From NCBI GenBank assembly GCA_963757265.1, contig CAVWRA010000006.1, positions 434,001 to 498,000 of the forward strand: a DNA stretch of 64,000 bases, given 5' to 3'. The translations under genes and the position numbers were made by a program. The notes below the pieces were generated by a model. It saw nothing but the letters and a program-made list of their open reading frames with translations, did not search any database and had not been told where the DNA came from. The stretch is from CAIVVT01 sp963757265. Its GTDB lineage: Bacteria > Acidobacteriota > Terriglobia > Bryobacterales > Bryobacteraceae. Shown here one piece after another: positions 18,804-26,500 of the stretch; the stretch's first letter is position 1; the number at the start of each line of letters is the position of its first letter.

Positions 18804-20465
18804 TCAGCGGTCGCGGTCGATGCGGTAGATCTGCTGGGTGGAGAGGTCCTTCAGGACGACGGGCTCATCATCCGGCGTCCAGAAAACGCCAGCGGAGATG
18901 ACCCCGGTCGTATTGAACTCCGTGATCCTGTGAATCGACTCCACCTGCTTTGTTGCGATGTCGATGCGGATGATACTCCCCCCCGATTTGTCAGCATCGC
19001 CGTACACGTACCGGCTGTCCTTCGACCAGCGAGGAAAACCCACCACGCCGCGCCGAAGTTCAGTCCACTGATGGGTCGTGAAGCTGTAAAGAACAGGCCA
19101 CACGGTGTTGGAAGTGAGCGCGGCCAGCCACTTCCCGTCGGGCGACCAGCGCACGGAGAAGAGATTGCCGGAACCCGGCACGGCCTCGACCGCGCCGGTT
19201 TCCAGGCTCACGATCGAAACGTGGCGCTGCTGCTGGCTCCCCTGCGCTATGAAGGGAGCAAAGGCGAGCCGCTTGCCATCCGGAGACCAGGCTGGATCGA
19301 AGGCCGGTCCGGGGACGCCGGGCACGGGTTCCGGCTTTCCACCGTTAGCGGAAATTGTGTAGATCCGAAACGGTTGCGTCCAGCCCGCTGCACCGCGCGG
19401 GTGGGCCGAAAAGGCGATGCGGGCGCCGTCCGGCGACCATTGAGGATCGTAGGTCAACAGCCCATCCTCGAGCAATACCCTGCCGCTGCCATCCTTGCGG
19501 CACCTCCATAGCTCTCCGCCGGGATAACTGACATAGGCGATGGACTGGCCGTCGGGCGAATAGGCGGGACAGTCGGCCGGCAATCCGCCCAGGTAAGGTT
19601 CCCAGGAGTTGGTCTGGTGATTGAACTTCATGGACGTGGCCTGGAGGACTCCGCCCCAGGCATAGACGGCCAGCGGATCGGCCGGGTCCTCATAGGGAAT
19701 GCTGAACCGGGTGGGACCGGCGGTCAGGCGCAGGGGCGCGGACCGGCGCAGCCAACCGAGCCAGCCGCGGCTGCCCTGCACATAAACGTCTCCTCTCGAA
19801 AAAATCTCGCCTCGAACGTAAGACTCGTCCCCCGAGACGAAGTACAACCGCCGGCCGTCGGGCGACCATTGCGGGCAATTCTGCTCGGCCTCGAATTCGG
19901 GCAGCAGCGGCCGCAGGCCGGTTCCATCGGCGCGAACTTCCCACCGCTTGAGAAGACCGTTCACCACGCGCGTGAATGCGATTCTGGCTCCCGACGGATG
20001 CCAGAAGGTGGGAGAAGGATCCTCTCCCCAATCCACCCGTGCCAGGAGCCGCTCCGCTCCCCCGTCCACGGGCTTCGCAAACAGACCTTCCCTACGGCTG
20101 AACAGCAGCGTCGCCAAGTCGGGGGAGATGGAAACAACCTGGTCCATGAGGTTGTAGCGGCCGATCCACTTCGGGTTGGCGAAATCGAATCCCGCCAGCC
20201 ACAAGTCGGCATTGGGCCCGTTCGAAAAGCAAAAGATCAGAACTCGCTGGCGGATGTAGCTGATATGGGGGATGAGCATGCCGGAGTCCTGCGAGCAGGG
20301 CACGGGCTCGCGCCGGGGCTCACCGCCCGAGGTTGGCACCGACCAGAGACCATTGCCCTCTGCCTGGTACACCCCATTCGATGCCGTGTAGAAAATTCTG
20401 CCGGCGCTCACCAGAAGAAGGGGCTGCTTCACACGTCCGTCGGCAGTCAGCGGCGTCACCTTCAC
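18804..20465 (-). CDS. TolB/WD40-like beta-propeller, C-terminal half of a split receptor kinase
   Basis: 553 residues from the first available start (GTG 20465). At least seven blades carry the TolB-type signature (WSPDGRRLYFVSG, YSPDGQSIAYVSYPG, WSPDGARIAFSA, WSPDGKRLAFAP, WSPDGKWLAAL). It is in the same frame as the upstream kinase. The 24 codons between GTG 20465 and the kinase stop encode a membrane helix (WIYGLAALVALVLITGLW). This family normally has kinase, membrane helix and extracytoplasmic propeller in one chain, so this is the sensor half cut off by a single TAG. Expressed alone it would lack the membrane anchor. Confidence 0.75.
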   Translation of the reverse strand: MKVTPLTADGRVKQPLLLVSAGRIFYTASNGVYQAEGNGLWSVPTSGGEPRREPVPCSQDSGMLIPHISYIRQRVLIFCFSNGPNADLWLAGFDFANPKWIGRYNLMDQVVSISPDLATLLFSRREGLFAKPVDGGAERLLARVDWGEDPSPTFWHPSGARIAFTRVVNGLLKRWEVRADGTGLRPLLPEFEAEQNCPQWSPDGRRLYFVSGDESYVRGEIFSRGDVYVQGSRGWLGWLRRSAPLRLTAGPTRFSIPYEDPADPLAVYAWGGVLQATSMKFNHQTNSWEPYLGGLPADCPAYSPDGQSIAYVSYPGGELWRCRKDGSGRVLLEDGLLTYDPQWSPDGARIAFSAHPRGAAGWTQPFRIYTISANGGKPEPVPGVPGPAFDPAWSPDGKRLAFAPFIAQGSQQQRHVSIVSLETGAVEAVPGSGNLFSVRWSPDGKWLAALTSNTVWPVLYSFTTHQWTELRRGVVGFPRWSKDSRYVYGDADKSGGSIIRIDIATKQVESIHRITEFNTTGVISAGVFWTPDDEPVVLKDLSTQQIYRIDRDR

Positions 20466-20537
20466 GGTCGGCTGCGGCGGCGGCCACAGGCCCGTGATCA
20501 GGACCAGCGCGACGAGCGCGGCCAGGCCGTAGATCCA

Positions 20538-21365
20538 CTAGCGCCAGGGCTTGGGCTGCGGCGCGACTGGAGCGGGTGGCTGGCGCTCCATGGCGAGGGC
20601 GAGATTGTACTTGAGGTCGCGCGCGGTTTGAAAGCGCTCGTCGGGGTCCTTCGCCAGGCACTTCCGGACCACCCGCTCCAGTGCCGGGGCGACCGCGAGC
20701 GGCTCCGGATCGTGTTTGATGATCGCGGCGATGATGCCGGCCGCCGAGTCGCCTTCAAAGGCCTTGCGGCCGGCCAGCATCTCGTACAGCACGCAGCCAA
20801 ACGAGAACAGATCGCTGCGCGCGTCGGCCTCGGCCCCCTGCAACTGCTCGGGCGCCATGCACTGCAGCGTGCCCACGATCTGGCCTTTCTGGGTGAGTTC
20901 CTCGGTCAGGGCCTCGTCGTTTTCCTTCAGCGGCCCGTCGTGCTTGGCCAGCCCGAAGTCCACCAGCTTGATCCCGCGCTTGGTGACCAGGATATTGGCC
21001 GGCTTCAGATCGCGGTGCGTGAATCCTTTCTTGTGGGCCGCATCCAAAGCGTCCAGGATCTGCGCGGCGTACTCGATGGCTTGCTCCACGCTCAGGGGGC
21101 CTTTGAGCGGCGCACCCTCGACCAGCTCCATCACCAGGTAGTCCGGGCCGACGTCATACAACGTGCAGATGTTGGGATGATTGAGCGCCGCAACCGCGCG
21201 CGCCTCACGCTCAAAGCGCGGATCGAATGCGGTCTTGGAGACTTTCAGCGCGACGATGCGGTCCAGCCGCGTGTCGCGGGCCTGGTACACTTCGCCCATG
21301 CCGCCGGCGCCGATAAGCGCCAGGATTTCGTAGGGGCCGAAGCGGGTTCCGGGAGCCAGGGGCAT
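20538..21365 (-). CDS. Ser/Thr protein kinase (PknB family), truncated by an in-frame TAG
   Basis: 275 residues forming a complete Hanks-type kinase domain: Gly loop LIGAGGMGEVY, catalytic Lys41 (VALK), HRD 117-119 (HRDLKPANI), DFG 136-138 and APE (MAPEQ) at 170-173. All catalytic residues are present, so it could be active in the cytoplasm. The frame stops at TAG 20538-20540, one residue before a transmembrane helix and propeller continue in the same frame. Replacing TAG by TGG would give one receptor kinase of about 850 residues. It is either a nonsense mutant, a natural split, or a sequence error. Confidence 0.85.
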   Translation of the reverse strand: MPLAPGTRFGPYEILALIGAGGMGEVYQARDTRLDRIVALKVSKTAFDPRFEREARAVAALNHPNICTLYDVGPDYLVMELVEGAPLKGPLSVEQAIEYAAQILDALDAAHKKGFTHRDLKPANILVTKRGIKLVDFGLAKHDGPLKENDEALTEELTQKGQIVGTLQCMAPEQLQGAEADARSDLFSFGCVLYEMLAGRKAFEGDSAAGIIAAIIKHDPEPLAVAPALERVVRKCLAKDPDERFQTARDLKYNLALAMERQPPAPVAPQPKPWR

Positions 21366-21517
21366 GGAGTCAGGAACGATTGTACCTTGCAGGAGCGTGG
21401 GGGAAGGACAGGAAATGGACTGGGGCGTATCAGCGCGCGTCCCCGGTCAGGCCGCGGCAAGCACCGCTCGAATCGAGCATCGCGCGCCCGCCGCCGCCGT
21501 CGGGATTCCATTGGCGT

Positions 21518-23350
21518 TTACTCATCCCCTGCAGCGCGATCTCTGAGGCCCAGGGTTGTGATCAGGCGGTGGAGATAGTTGGGATGCAGTTTCAACGCGC
21601 GCGCGGCCTCGGGGATGTTGTTTTGCGCCTGTTCCAGAGCGGTCGCGATCAGCCGTCTCCTGGTCTGGCGGACGACCTCATGGAATCCGCCTTCCTGGCG
21701 GCCGGCCGGGAGCTCGAGATCGGGCAGCAGGTCGGAGAGGTCGTCGGGCGTGATCACTTCGGACGAGCCCATCACCACGGCCCGTTCGATCACGTTTTGC
21801 AGTTCGCGCACGTTGCCCGGCCAGTCGTGCGAGGTGAGGATGGCGCGGGCTTCGCGGGAAAGTCCGGTCACGCTGCGACCGGTCTCCTCGCTGAATTTGT
21901 GGACGAACCAGGTGGCCAACAGCGGGATGTCCTCGCGGCGCTGGCGCAGCGGCGGGATGCGCAACGGAACGACGTTGAGGCGGTAGAAGAGGTCCTCGCG
22001 GAACCGTCCGTCCCGCACGCCGTGCTCGAGATCGCGATTGGTAGCGGCGACCACCCTGATATCGACCTGCACGGGGCGCACTCCGCCGACGCGTTCAAAT
22101 TCGTGCTCCTGCAGGACGCGCAGGAGCTTGGCTTGCAAGCTGGGCGCGAGTTCAGCGATCTCATCCAGGAACACGGTGCCGCCGTCGGCCAATTCAAACT
22201 TGCCCTTGCGCTGCGCAATCGCGCCGGTAAATGCCCCTTTCTCGTGACCGAAGAACTCGCTCTCCAGGAGGCTCTCCGCAATCGCCGCGCAGTTGACCGC
22301 TACAAAGGGACGCGCCGATCGCGGGCTATTGCGGTGGATCGCCCGGGCGACCAGTTCCTTACCCGTTCCGCTCTCGCCCAGGATCAGCACCGTCGAGTTG
22401 CCGGGCGCCACCTTGGCGATACTGCGCTGCAGCGCGGCCATCACGGCGCTGTTTCCGATCATGAAGTTTCTGTTGACGCCGGCGCCGGCCCGCAGCCGGT
22501 CGTTCTCCACGCGCAAGCTGAGCAGGTCGCGGGCGTTTTCCACCGCCAGGGCCAACATCTCGCACAGGACCGTGATCATTTGCGTTTCATGGTCGCGATA
22601 AGCCCGCGTTCTGCCGCCCGAGGCGACGTAGAGGACACCGATCACGCGCCCGGCGAGCACCAGCGGACAAGCCAACCACGCCGACCCATCGGACTCGCCG
22701 GTAACGATGGAGCCGCTTGCCAGGACGTCGTTCAGCACAGATTCCGGAACGGCGGCCGGTCCTTGCGCCGCGTCGCAATCATGTCCCGCGAGGGGCGCGG
22801 GGTTGCCGCCTTCCAGCAGTACGAGCGCGCCCTGGCGCGAGGGGATCAGCTCGAAGATGAGCTGGAACAGGTGCTGCTCCAGTTGGGGCCGCACGCGGCA
22901 AGCGGGATCGAGTAACAGGGTTTGGACAATCCGCAAAACCTCGCCCACCCGGAGCAGCGTCGCGGCCTCGCCTCCGATGGGCACGACGCCGGTTTGCGTG
23001 GCACGGAGTTGAGAGTGATCCGGAACTCGATGCGTGATGGAGACGGCCGGCTCGCTGTCACTGCGCTGCCGGAAAACGAAGGAAATCCGGCCAATCTCGA
23101 TGGCATCCCCATCGGCGAGTTCGCACTCCTGAACGCGCAGCCCGTTGACGATGGTTCCGTTGCGACTGTCGAGGTCGCGAATCTCAATCCGGCCGGCGCT
23201 GCAGCGGATGAGACAATGCTGGCGCGAAACCGAGGTGTCGTGGATGGAAATCGTGTTCGAATCGGTCCGCCCGATGCTCGTTTCCCCGTTTTCGAGAGGG
23301 ATCGTCTGGCCCACAAACTGGCCACTGTTGCCGATGAGTACGCCGCGCAT
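21518..23350 (-). CDS. Sigma-54-dependent activator with FHA and GAF sensor domains
   Basis: 610 residues. FHA domain 1-95 (GRTDSN, SRQH, NGT) reads phosphothreonine. A GAF-like domain spans about 135-275. The AAA+ domain spans about 295-530, with Walker A GESGTGKE (325-332), the sigma-54 contact loop GAFTGA (372-377), Walker B GTVFLDE (391-397) and WPGNVRELQN. A Fis-type helix-turn-helix lies at about 563-603. It should open sigma-54 promoters after a kinase or ligand signal. A Hanks kinase lies just downstream and could phosphorylate an FHA partner (inference). The start at ATG 23350 puts the FHA at the N-terminus. It is divergent from a gene with a perfect sigma-54 promoter. Confidence 0.93.
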   Translation of the reverse strand: MRGVLIGNSGQFVGQTIPLENGETSIGRTDSNTISIHDTSVSRQHCLIRCSAGRIEIRDLDSRNGTIVNGLRVQECELADGDAIEIGRISFVFRQRSDSEPAVSITHRVPDHSQLRATQTGVVPIGGEAATLLRVGEVLRIVQTLLLDPACRVRPQLEQHLFQLIFELIPSRQGALVLLEGGNPAPLAGHDCDAAQGPAAVPESVLNDVLASGSIVTGESDGSAWLACPLVLAGRVIGVLYVASGGRTRAYRDHETQMITVLCEMLALAVENARDLLSLRVENDRLRAGAGVNRNFMIGNSAVMAALQRSIAKVAPGNSTVLILGESGTGKELVARAIHRNSPRSARPFVAVNCAAIAESLLESEFFGHEKGAFTGAIAQRKGKFELADGGTVFLDEIAELAPSLQAKLLRVLQEHEFERVGGVRPVQVDIRVVAATNRDLEHGVRDGRFREDLFYRLNVVPLRIPPLRQRREDIPLLATWFVHKFSEETGRSVTGLSREARAILTSHDWPGNVRELQNVIERAVVMGSSEVITPDDLSDLLPDLELPAGRQEGGFHEVVRQTRRRLIATALEQAQNNIPEAARALKLHPNYLHRLITTLGLRDRAAGDE

Positions 23351-23410
23351 AGGGGGTAGAAACCAGATTAAACCCTCGGCCGACCGCGGGGGCGAGGTTT
23401 CTAATGAAAT

Positions 23411-23430
23411 GGATAGAACGAGTTCTATCC
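23411..23430. promoter_or_regulatory. Palindromic enhancer (UAS) candidate for the FHA-GAF activator
   Basis: GGATAGAAC-GA-GTTCTATCC is a perfect 9+2+9 palindrome. It is centred about 95-100 bp upstream of the expected start of the sigma-54 promoter at 23492-23507, the usual place for an enhancer-binding-protein site, and 61 bp upstream of the activator ATG, so it could also mediate autoregulation. Confidence 0.6.
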
Positions 23431-23491
23431 GAACGGCCCCGCGAACGTGGCATGGCGGGCGTAACCCATTGATTCGATTAGCGAATGCATT

Positions 23492-23507
23492 TGGCACGTG
23501 GCTTGCA
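23492..23507 (+). promoter_or_regulatory. Sigma-54 (-24/-12) promoter
   Basis: TGGCACG-TGGC-TTGCA matches the sigma-54 consensus at every conserved position, with GG (23493-23494) and GC (23505-23506) exactly 10 bp apart. Transcription is expected to start near 23518, giving a leader of about 55 nt before the ATG at 23572. Divergent placement from a sigma-54 activator supports function. Confidence 0.88.
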
Positions 23508-23571
23508 TTTATAAGGGCGTGTTCGCTGCACAGCAGGGAACAACATCAGAGGGGAAAAAAGGAGCAATAAG

Positions 23572-24012
23572 ATGAAGGCCACGAAGAGTTTGCTGGGTGC
23601 TGCTTTCGTTATCGCAGCGTTGGGCGTGATCCCGGCGTTTGCACAAAATACAATGCGTGTCAGAGCCGACGTACCGTTCGAGTTTTCAGTGGGTAGCGTG
23701 AATCTGCCCGCGGGCGAGTACGTGATCAGCTCTCAAATGGGCTCCAGCGTCATGAGAATCGCCGCCGCAAGGGGCAACCATCAGTCGCTGTGGTTCACGA
23801 AAACGACCACTACCGATTCGGATCCCGAGGAAGCCCATCTGACTTTCCACGTCTACGGCCAGCAGTACTACCTCGCTGCCGTGTGGAGCGGGACGGGCGC
23901 CGGCGGACTTGCTCTGCCCAAGTCGCCGGCTGAGAAAGAGGCTGCGGCCTCTATCGCGCCGAAGCAGGTCGCCCTGCTTCGCGTGCCGGCGCGCGCTGCC
24001 GCGAGCCGGTGA
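23572..24012 (+). CDS. Small secreted protein under sigma-54 control
   Basis: 146 residues. A clean Sec signal peptide (LLGAAFVIAALGVIPAFAQ, cleavage after AFA-Q) leaves a mature domain of about 120 residues with VPFEFSVGSVNLPAGEYVI and LTFHVYGQQYYLAAVW, predicted mainly beta. It has no cysteine. It resembles a family of short exported proteins of unknown function in Acidobacteria. AGGAG lies 7 bp before the ATG. Its own sigma-54 promoter and a downstream hairpin terminator make it a single-gene transcript. Confidence 0.85.
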   Translation: MKATKSLLGAAFVIAALGVIPAFAQNTMRVRADVPFEFSVGSVNLPAGEYVISSQMGSSVMRIAAARGNHQSLWFTKTTTTDSDPEEAHLTFHVYGQQYYLAAVWSGTGAGGLALPKSPAEKEAAASIAPKQVALLRVPARAAASR

Positions 24013-24043
24013 GCGTCATCTACCCTCAAACGCGCATAGCACG

Positions 24044-24076
24044 GCCGGCGGCCTTGAGGTCGCCGGCTGTTTGTTT
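24044..24076 (+). terminator. Rho-independent terminator
   Basis: GCCGGCGGCC-TTGA-GGTCGCCGGC forms a 10-bp stem (one G-T pair) with a TTGA loop, followed by TGTTTGTTT. It lies 31 bp after the stop of the small secreted protein gene. Confidence 0.8.
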
Positions 24077-24173
24077 GTCGAAGCAGAAGCTGTCCCGTGT
24101 CCTGCCGCGACACGCGGCAGCCAAGGCCTGGCGGGGCGAAGGGCTGGTTCTGCCGCCAGCCAGAAGCGGACGC

Positions 24174-24353
24174 TTACCCGGTGGCCTGGGCGGCGGCGAG
24201 TTCATCCTGGCCCGGGCCCTCAAAGCCGGTAATGCCGGCAGGGAGGGTTACGTATAGGGCGCCGGCTACTAAAGCGACGAGGGCCAGCAACAGGGCGCAT
24301 TCCGCCGAGTCCAGCCCCTCTTCATTCCTCAGGAAGCTCCTCAAGAAAGACAT
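24174..24353 (-). CDS. Mini Flp-type pilin-like peptide
   Basis: 59 residues starting MSFLRSFLRNEEGLDSAEC. A basic, short leader followed by EEG, a Glu five residues later (EEGLDSAE) and a hydrophobic helix (ALLLALVALVAGALYV) is the pattern of Flp/Fap type IVb pilins, which usually read EYALLLALIA; here Tyr is replaced by Cys. GAGG lies 9 bp upstream of the ATG, and a plausible sigma-70 promoter lies about 110 bp upstream. No tad genes are nearby, so it may be an orphan pilin or an unrelated small membrane peptide. Confidence 0.55.
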   Translation of the reverse strand: MSFLRSFLRNEEGLDSAECALLLALVALVAGALYVTLPAGITGFEGPGQDELAAAQATG

Positions 24354-24459
24354 ATCCCAGTCCTCTTTTCATCGCCGGGCGGCGCGTGCACCCGGGCTCG
24401 AGCTTTTCAGGCTTGAGCGCAACCCCAGTGGGACAGGTTGGCTTCAATACGTACAAGAA

Positions 24460-24488
24460 AGTATAAATTTATTCCAAACTGTGCGCAA
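24460..24488 (-). promoter_or_regulatory. Sigma-70-type promoter candidate for the mini pilin
   Basis: On the minus strand TTGCGC (24488-24483), a 17-bp spacer and TATACT (24465-24460) form a reasonable -35/-10 pair in an unusually AT-rich patch, giving a leader of about 100 nt before the ATG at 24353. Confidence 0.5.
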
Positions 24489-24659
24489 GTACCAGATCCC
24501 AAGATCTTTAGATCGAGCTATGCCGCGGGCGGGAGACCGTAGCCAGGGCGCCGGCCGGGAGGCGTACCGGGCACGGCTTGGGTCTGGTCAAGCGGCAGCC
24601 AGAATCCGAATTCCGGTCCGACCTGCAGCGGGGCGGGGGCTGATTTTGAGGGTTGTGAT

Positions 24660-24974
24660 ATGCTTCCGATTATGCGCGAACAAGAACAGGACGCTCAGGT
24701 CGGGAAGCTGGTGATGCGGGCGTCGGAACTTCAGCGCGAGATCGCCAAGTCGATTGCATCGCTGAACAGCAGTGGCGGGCTGTACTGTGACATCGGACGT
24801 TTGCTGGTGAACGGCGAGTTTGATCAGGCGACGGCTTATCTGCGAAGGCATGAGGCGTATTTTCTGGGCGGCGGACAGATTCTGGAACGCCTGGATGCGC
24901 GGCACGCGCTGGAAGCCGAACTCAGCCAGTGCACCAAGACGTTGCGCGAACTCGGAGCGACGATCGTCACCTAG
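24660..24974 (+). CDS. Hypothetical small cytoplasmic protein
   Basis: 104 residues with no signal peptide or membrane helix. The sequence is mostly helical, with heptad-like stretches (LVMRASELQREIAKSIASL and ILERLDARHALEAELSQC). I do not recognise a family. The ATG at 24660 or 24672 may be used. It is flanked by the mini pilin and the ECF sigma factor, with no visible operon link. Codon use matches the neighbours, so it is probably a real gene. Confidence 0.55.
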   Translation: MLPIMREQEQDAQVGKLVMRASELQREIAKSIASLNSSGGLYCDIGRLLVNGEFDQATAYLRRHEAYFLGGGQILERLDARHALEAELSQCTKTLRELGATIVT

Positions 24975-25301
24975 CCCCCATGAATCCGCTCGCGGCGGCC
25001 TGAAGGCGGCGCCTGGGGCCGCGGCGATGCGTCGTGCCGGGCTCTGCATGGCCCGGCAGACTGAACCACAGCGCGGGGGGAGGAGCGGGGCGGTGGCGCG
25101 TTCCAAAGGATGTACCGTTTGCCGGGGGCGGAGCCAGCCGAGGTCCCCAGGGCGCAGAAGCGGTACAGTTCCGGTTGAGAGGTTCGAGGGCGCCCAGGAC
25201 GGAGGAGGCTGTCCCCCTTCCGGGCGCGTATTTCTTTCGGCGGGTTCGACTTTCCTTCCGCGACCGGCGTCCTAGAAACAGATGGATCCGGCCCGGAGGC
25301 C
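24975..25301. other. Intergenic region before the sigma factor
   Basis: 327 bp, GC-rich. It should hold the promoter of the sigma/anti-sigma/T2SS operon. GGAGG at 25295-25299 is only 2 bp before the GTG start, so the precise translation start is unclear. No convincing promoter, repeat or RNA was found. Confidence 0.35.
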
Positions 25302-25892
25302 GTGGAGAAACGCTGGTTGTTGTTGCGCGAGGCAGACGATCGGGAGCTGGTCCGGCGCGCCCGGGAGGGGCGCGTCGAGGCTTTCAACGCGCTCGTCACG
25401 CGCTGGGAAAAGAGGATCTACAACTACCTGCTGCGGCTTGCTCCGGATGCCGAGGAAGCGTTCGATCTGGCGCAGGAGACGTTTTTGAAAGCGTACCAGA
25501 ACCTGGGCCGGCTGGACGATGCGGGGCGGTTCGGGCCATGGTTGTACCGCATCGCGCACAACGAGGCGATCAGCCTGCTGCGGCGGCGGAGGCCGGAAGG
25601 ACAGGCGCCGGAGAACGCGCCCGAGCAGGCCAGCGGGCACGCGGCGGTGTTCGGGATGGCCTCGATCGAGGTTTCGATCGCCGTGCGGGGCGCGCTGGGG
25701 CGGCTGACGGCGGAGCAGCGGGAAGCGGTGGTTTTGAAGGTGTGTGAAGGATTCAAGTTCGAGGAGATCGCCTCGATTCTGGACGCGCCGGCGTCGACGG
25801 TGAAGTCGCGCGTGTATTCGGGCCTGGAGGCGTTGCGAGGTTACCTGGCCCCGGTGGAGGGCGCGCCCGGCGCGAGCCCGCGGGGGAAGTGA
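25302..25892 (+). CDS. ECF-type RNA polymerase sigma factor
   Basis: 196 residues. Region 2 is EAFNALVTRWEKRIYNYLL through WLYRIAHNEAISLLRRRR. Region 4 includes LTAEQREAVVLKVCEGFKF and the helix-turn-helix EEIASILDAPASTVKSRVYS. Region 3 is absent, as in ECF sigma factors. A linker (PENAPEQASGHAAVF) joins the two. It heads a plus-strand run: anti-sigma factor, a secreted protein and the T2SS operon. It probably controls that operon (inference). Start is taken at GTG 25302; TTG codons at 25317-25325 are alternatives. Confidence 0.93.
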   Translation: MEKRWLLLREADDRELVRRAREGRVEAFNALVTRWEKRIYNYLLRLAPDAEEAFDLAQETFLKAYQNLGRLDDAGRFGPWLYRIAHNEAISLLRRRRPEGQAPENAPEQASGHAAVFGMASIEVSIAVRGALGRLTAEQREAVVLKVCEGFKFEEIASILDAPASTVKSRVYSGLEALRGYLAPVEGAPGASPRGK

Positions 25893-25903
25893 AGGAGCTG
25901 GCG

Positions 25904-26500
25904 ATGGACTGCCATGAGTTCGACTTTCGAGGGTACGCGCTGGGCGAGTTGCCGGCGGCGGAGGCGGCGGAGTGCGAGCGCCATTGCGGCGCGTGCGAGC
26001 AGTGCCGGCTGGAGCTGGGCCGGTGGCAGGCCACGCTGGCAGCGGTGCAAAGCCTGCCGCAGGTGGAGCCGCCGCGGCGCATCGTTTTCGTGTCCGACGC
26101 GATTTTGCCTGAGCCGTGGTGGCGGCGGATGTGGAAAGCAGGACCGCAGTTGGGTTTTGCTTCCGCCGCCATGCTTTCTCTGGCGATCGTGACGCATGGT
26201 GTGCTGGCCCGGCCCCCGGCGGCAACGGCTCCCGCGCCGCAGGCGGGGATCGAGGCGCGGATTGAGGCCGCGGCGCAGCGGGAGGTCGAGCGGCGGGTGC
26301 AGGCCGAAGTGCGGCCGGTTGTGGCGGAAATGGAACGGCGATTGAACGAGCGGGAGAAGCTCGACCTGGCGAATTACGAGCAGCGCGCGGACAAGAAGCG
26401 GGAGACGGACCTGCAGGCGATCCGCTATGCGTTTGACGCAACTGACAAGCGGCTGAATTTCATCCTGCAGTCGGCGTCGCGGCGGAGCGGAGGCGAGTGA
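25904..26500 (+). CDS. Zinc-finger anti-sigma factor, membrane-anchored
   Basis: 198 residues. The N-terminal ZAS motif H-x3-C-x2-C is visible in ERHCGACEQC. A single membrane helix (LGFASAAMLSLAIVTHGVL) lies at about residues 82-102, followed by a periplasmic coiled coil rich in Glu/Arg (EREVERRVQAEVRPVVAEM broken across the segment). It should hold the upstream ECF factor inactive until an envelope signal arrives. Start ATG 25904 has GGAG 7 bp upstream; a GTG at 25889 would overlap the sigma gene. The next gene starts at its stop (TGATG). Confidence 0.88.
   Translation: MDCHEFDFRGYALGELPAAEAAECERHCGACEQCRLELGRWQATLAAVQSLPQVEPPRRIVFVSDAILPEPWWRRMWKAGPQLGFASAAMLSLAIVTHGVLARPPAATAPAPQAGIEARIEAAAQREVERRVQAEVRPVVAEMERRLNEREKLDLANYEQRADKKRETDLQAIRYAFDATDKRLNFILQSASRRSGGE

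Noticed and set aside
18804..21365. Genome-wide reassignment of TAG to an amino acid
   Set aside because: TAG is used as a normal stop by several intact genes here (plsC, the DUF362 gene, gspG, the RRM gene at 53331, the 104-residue protein).
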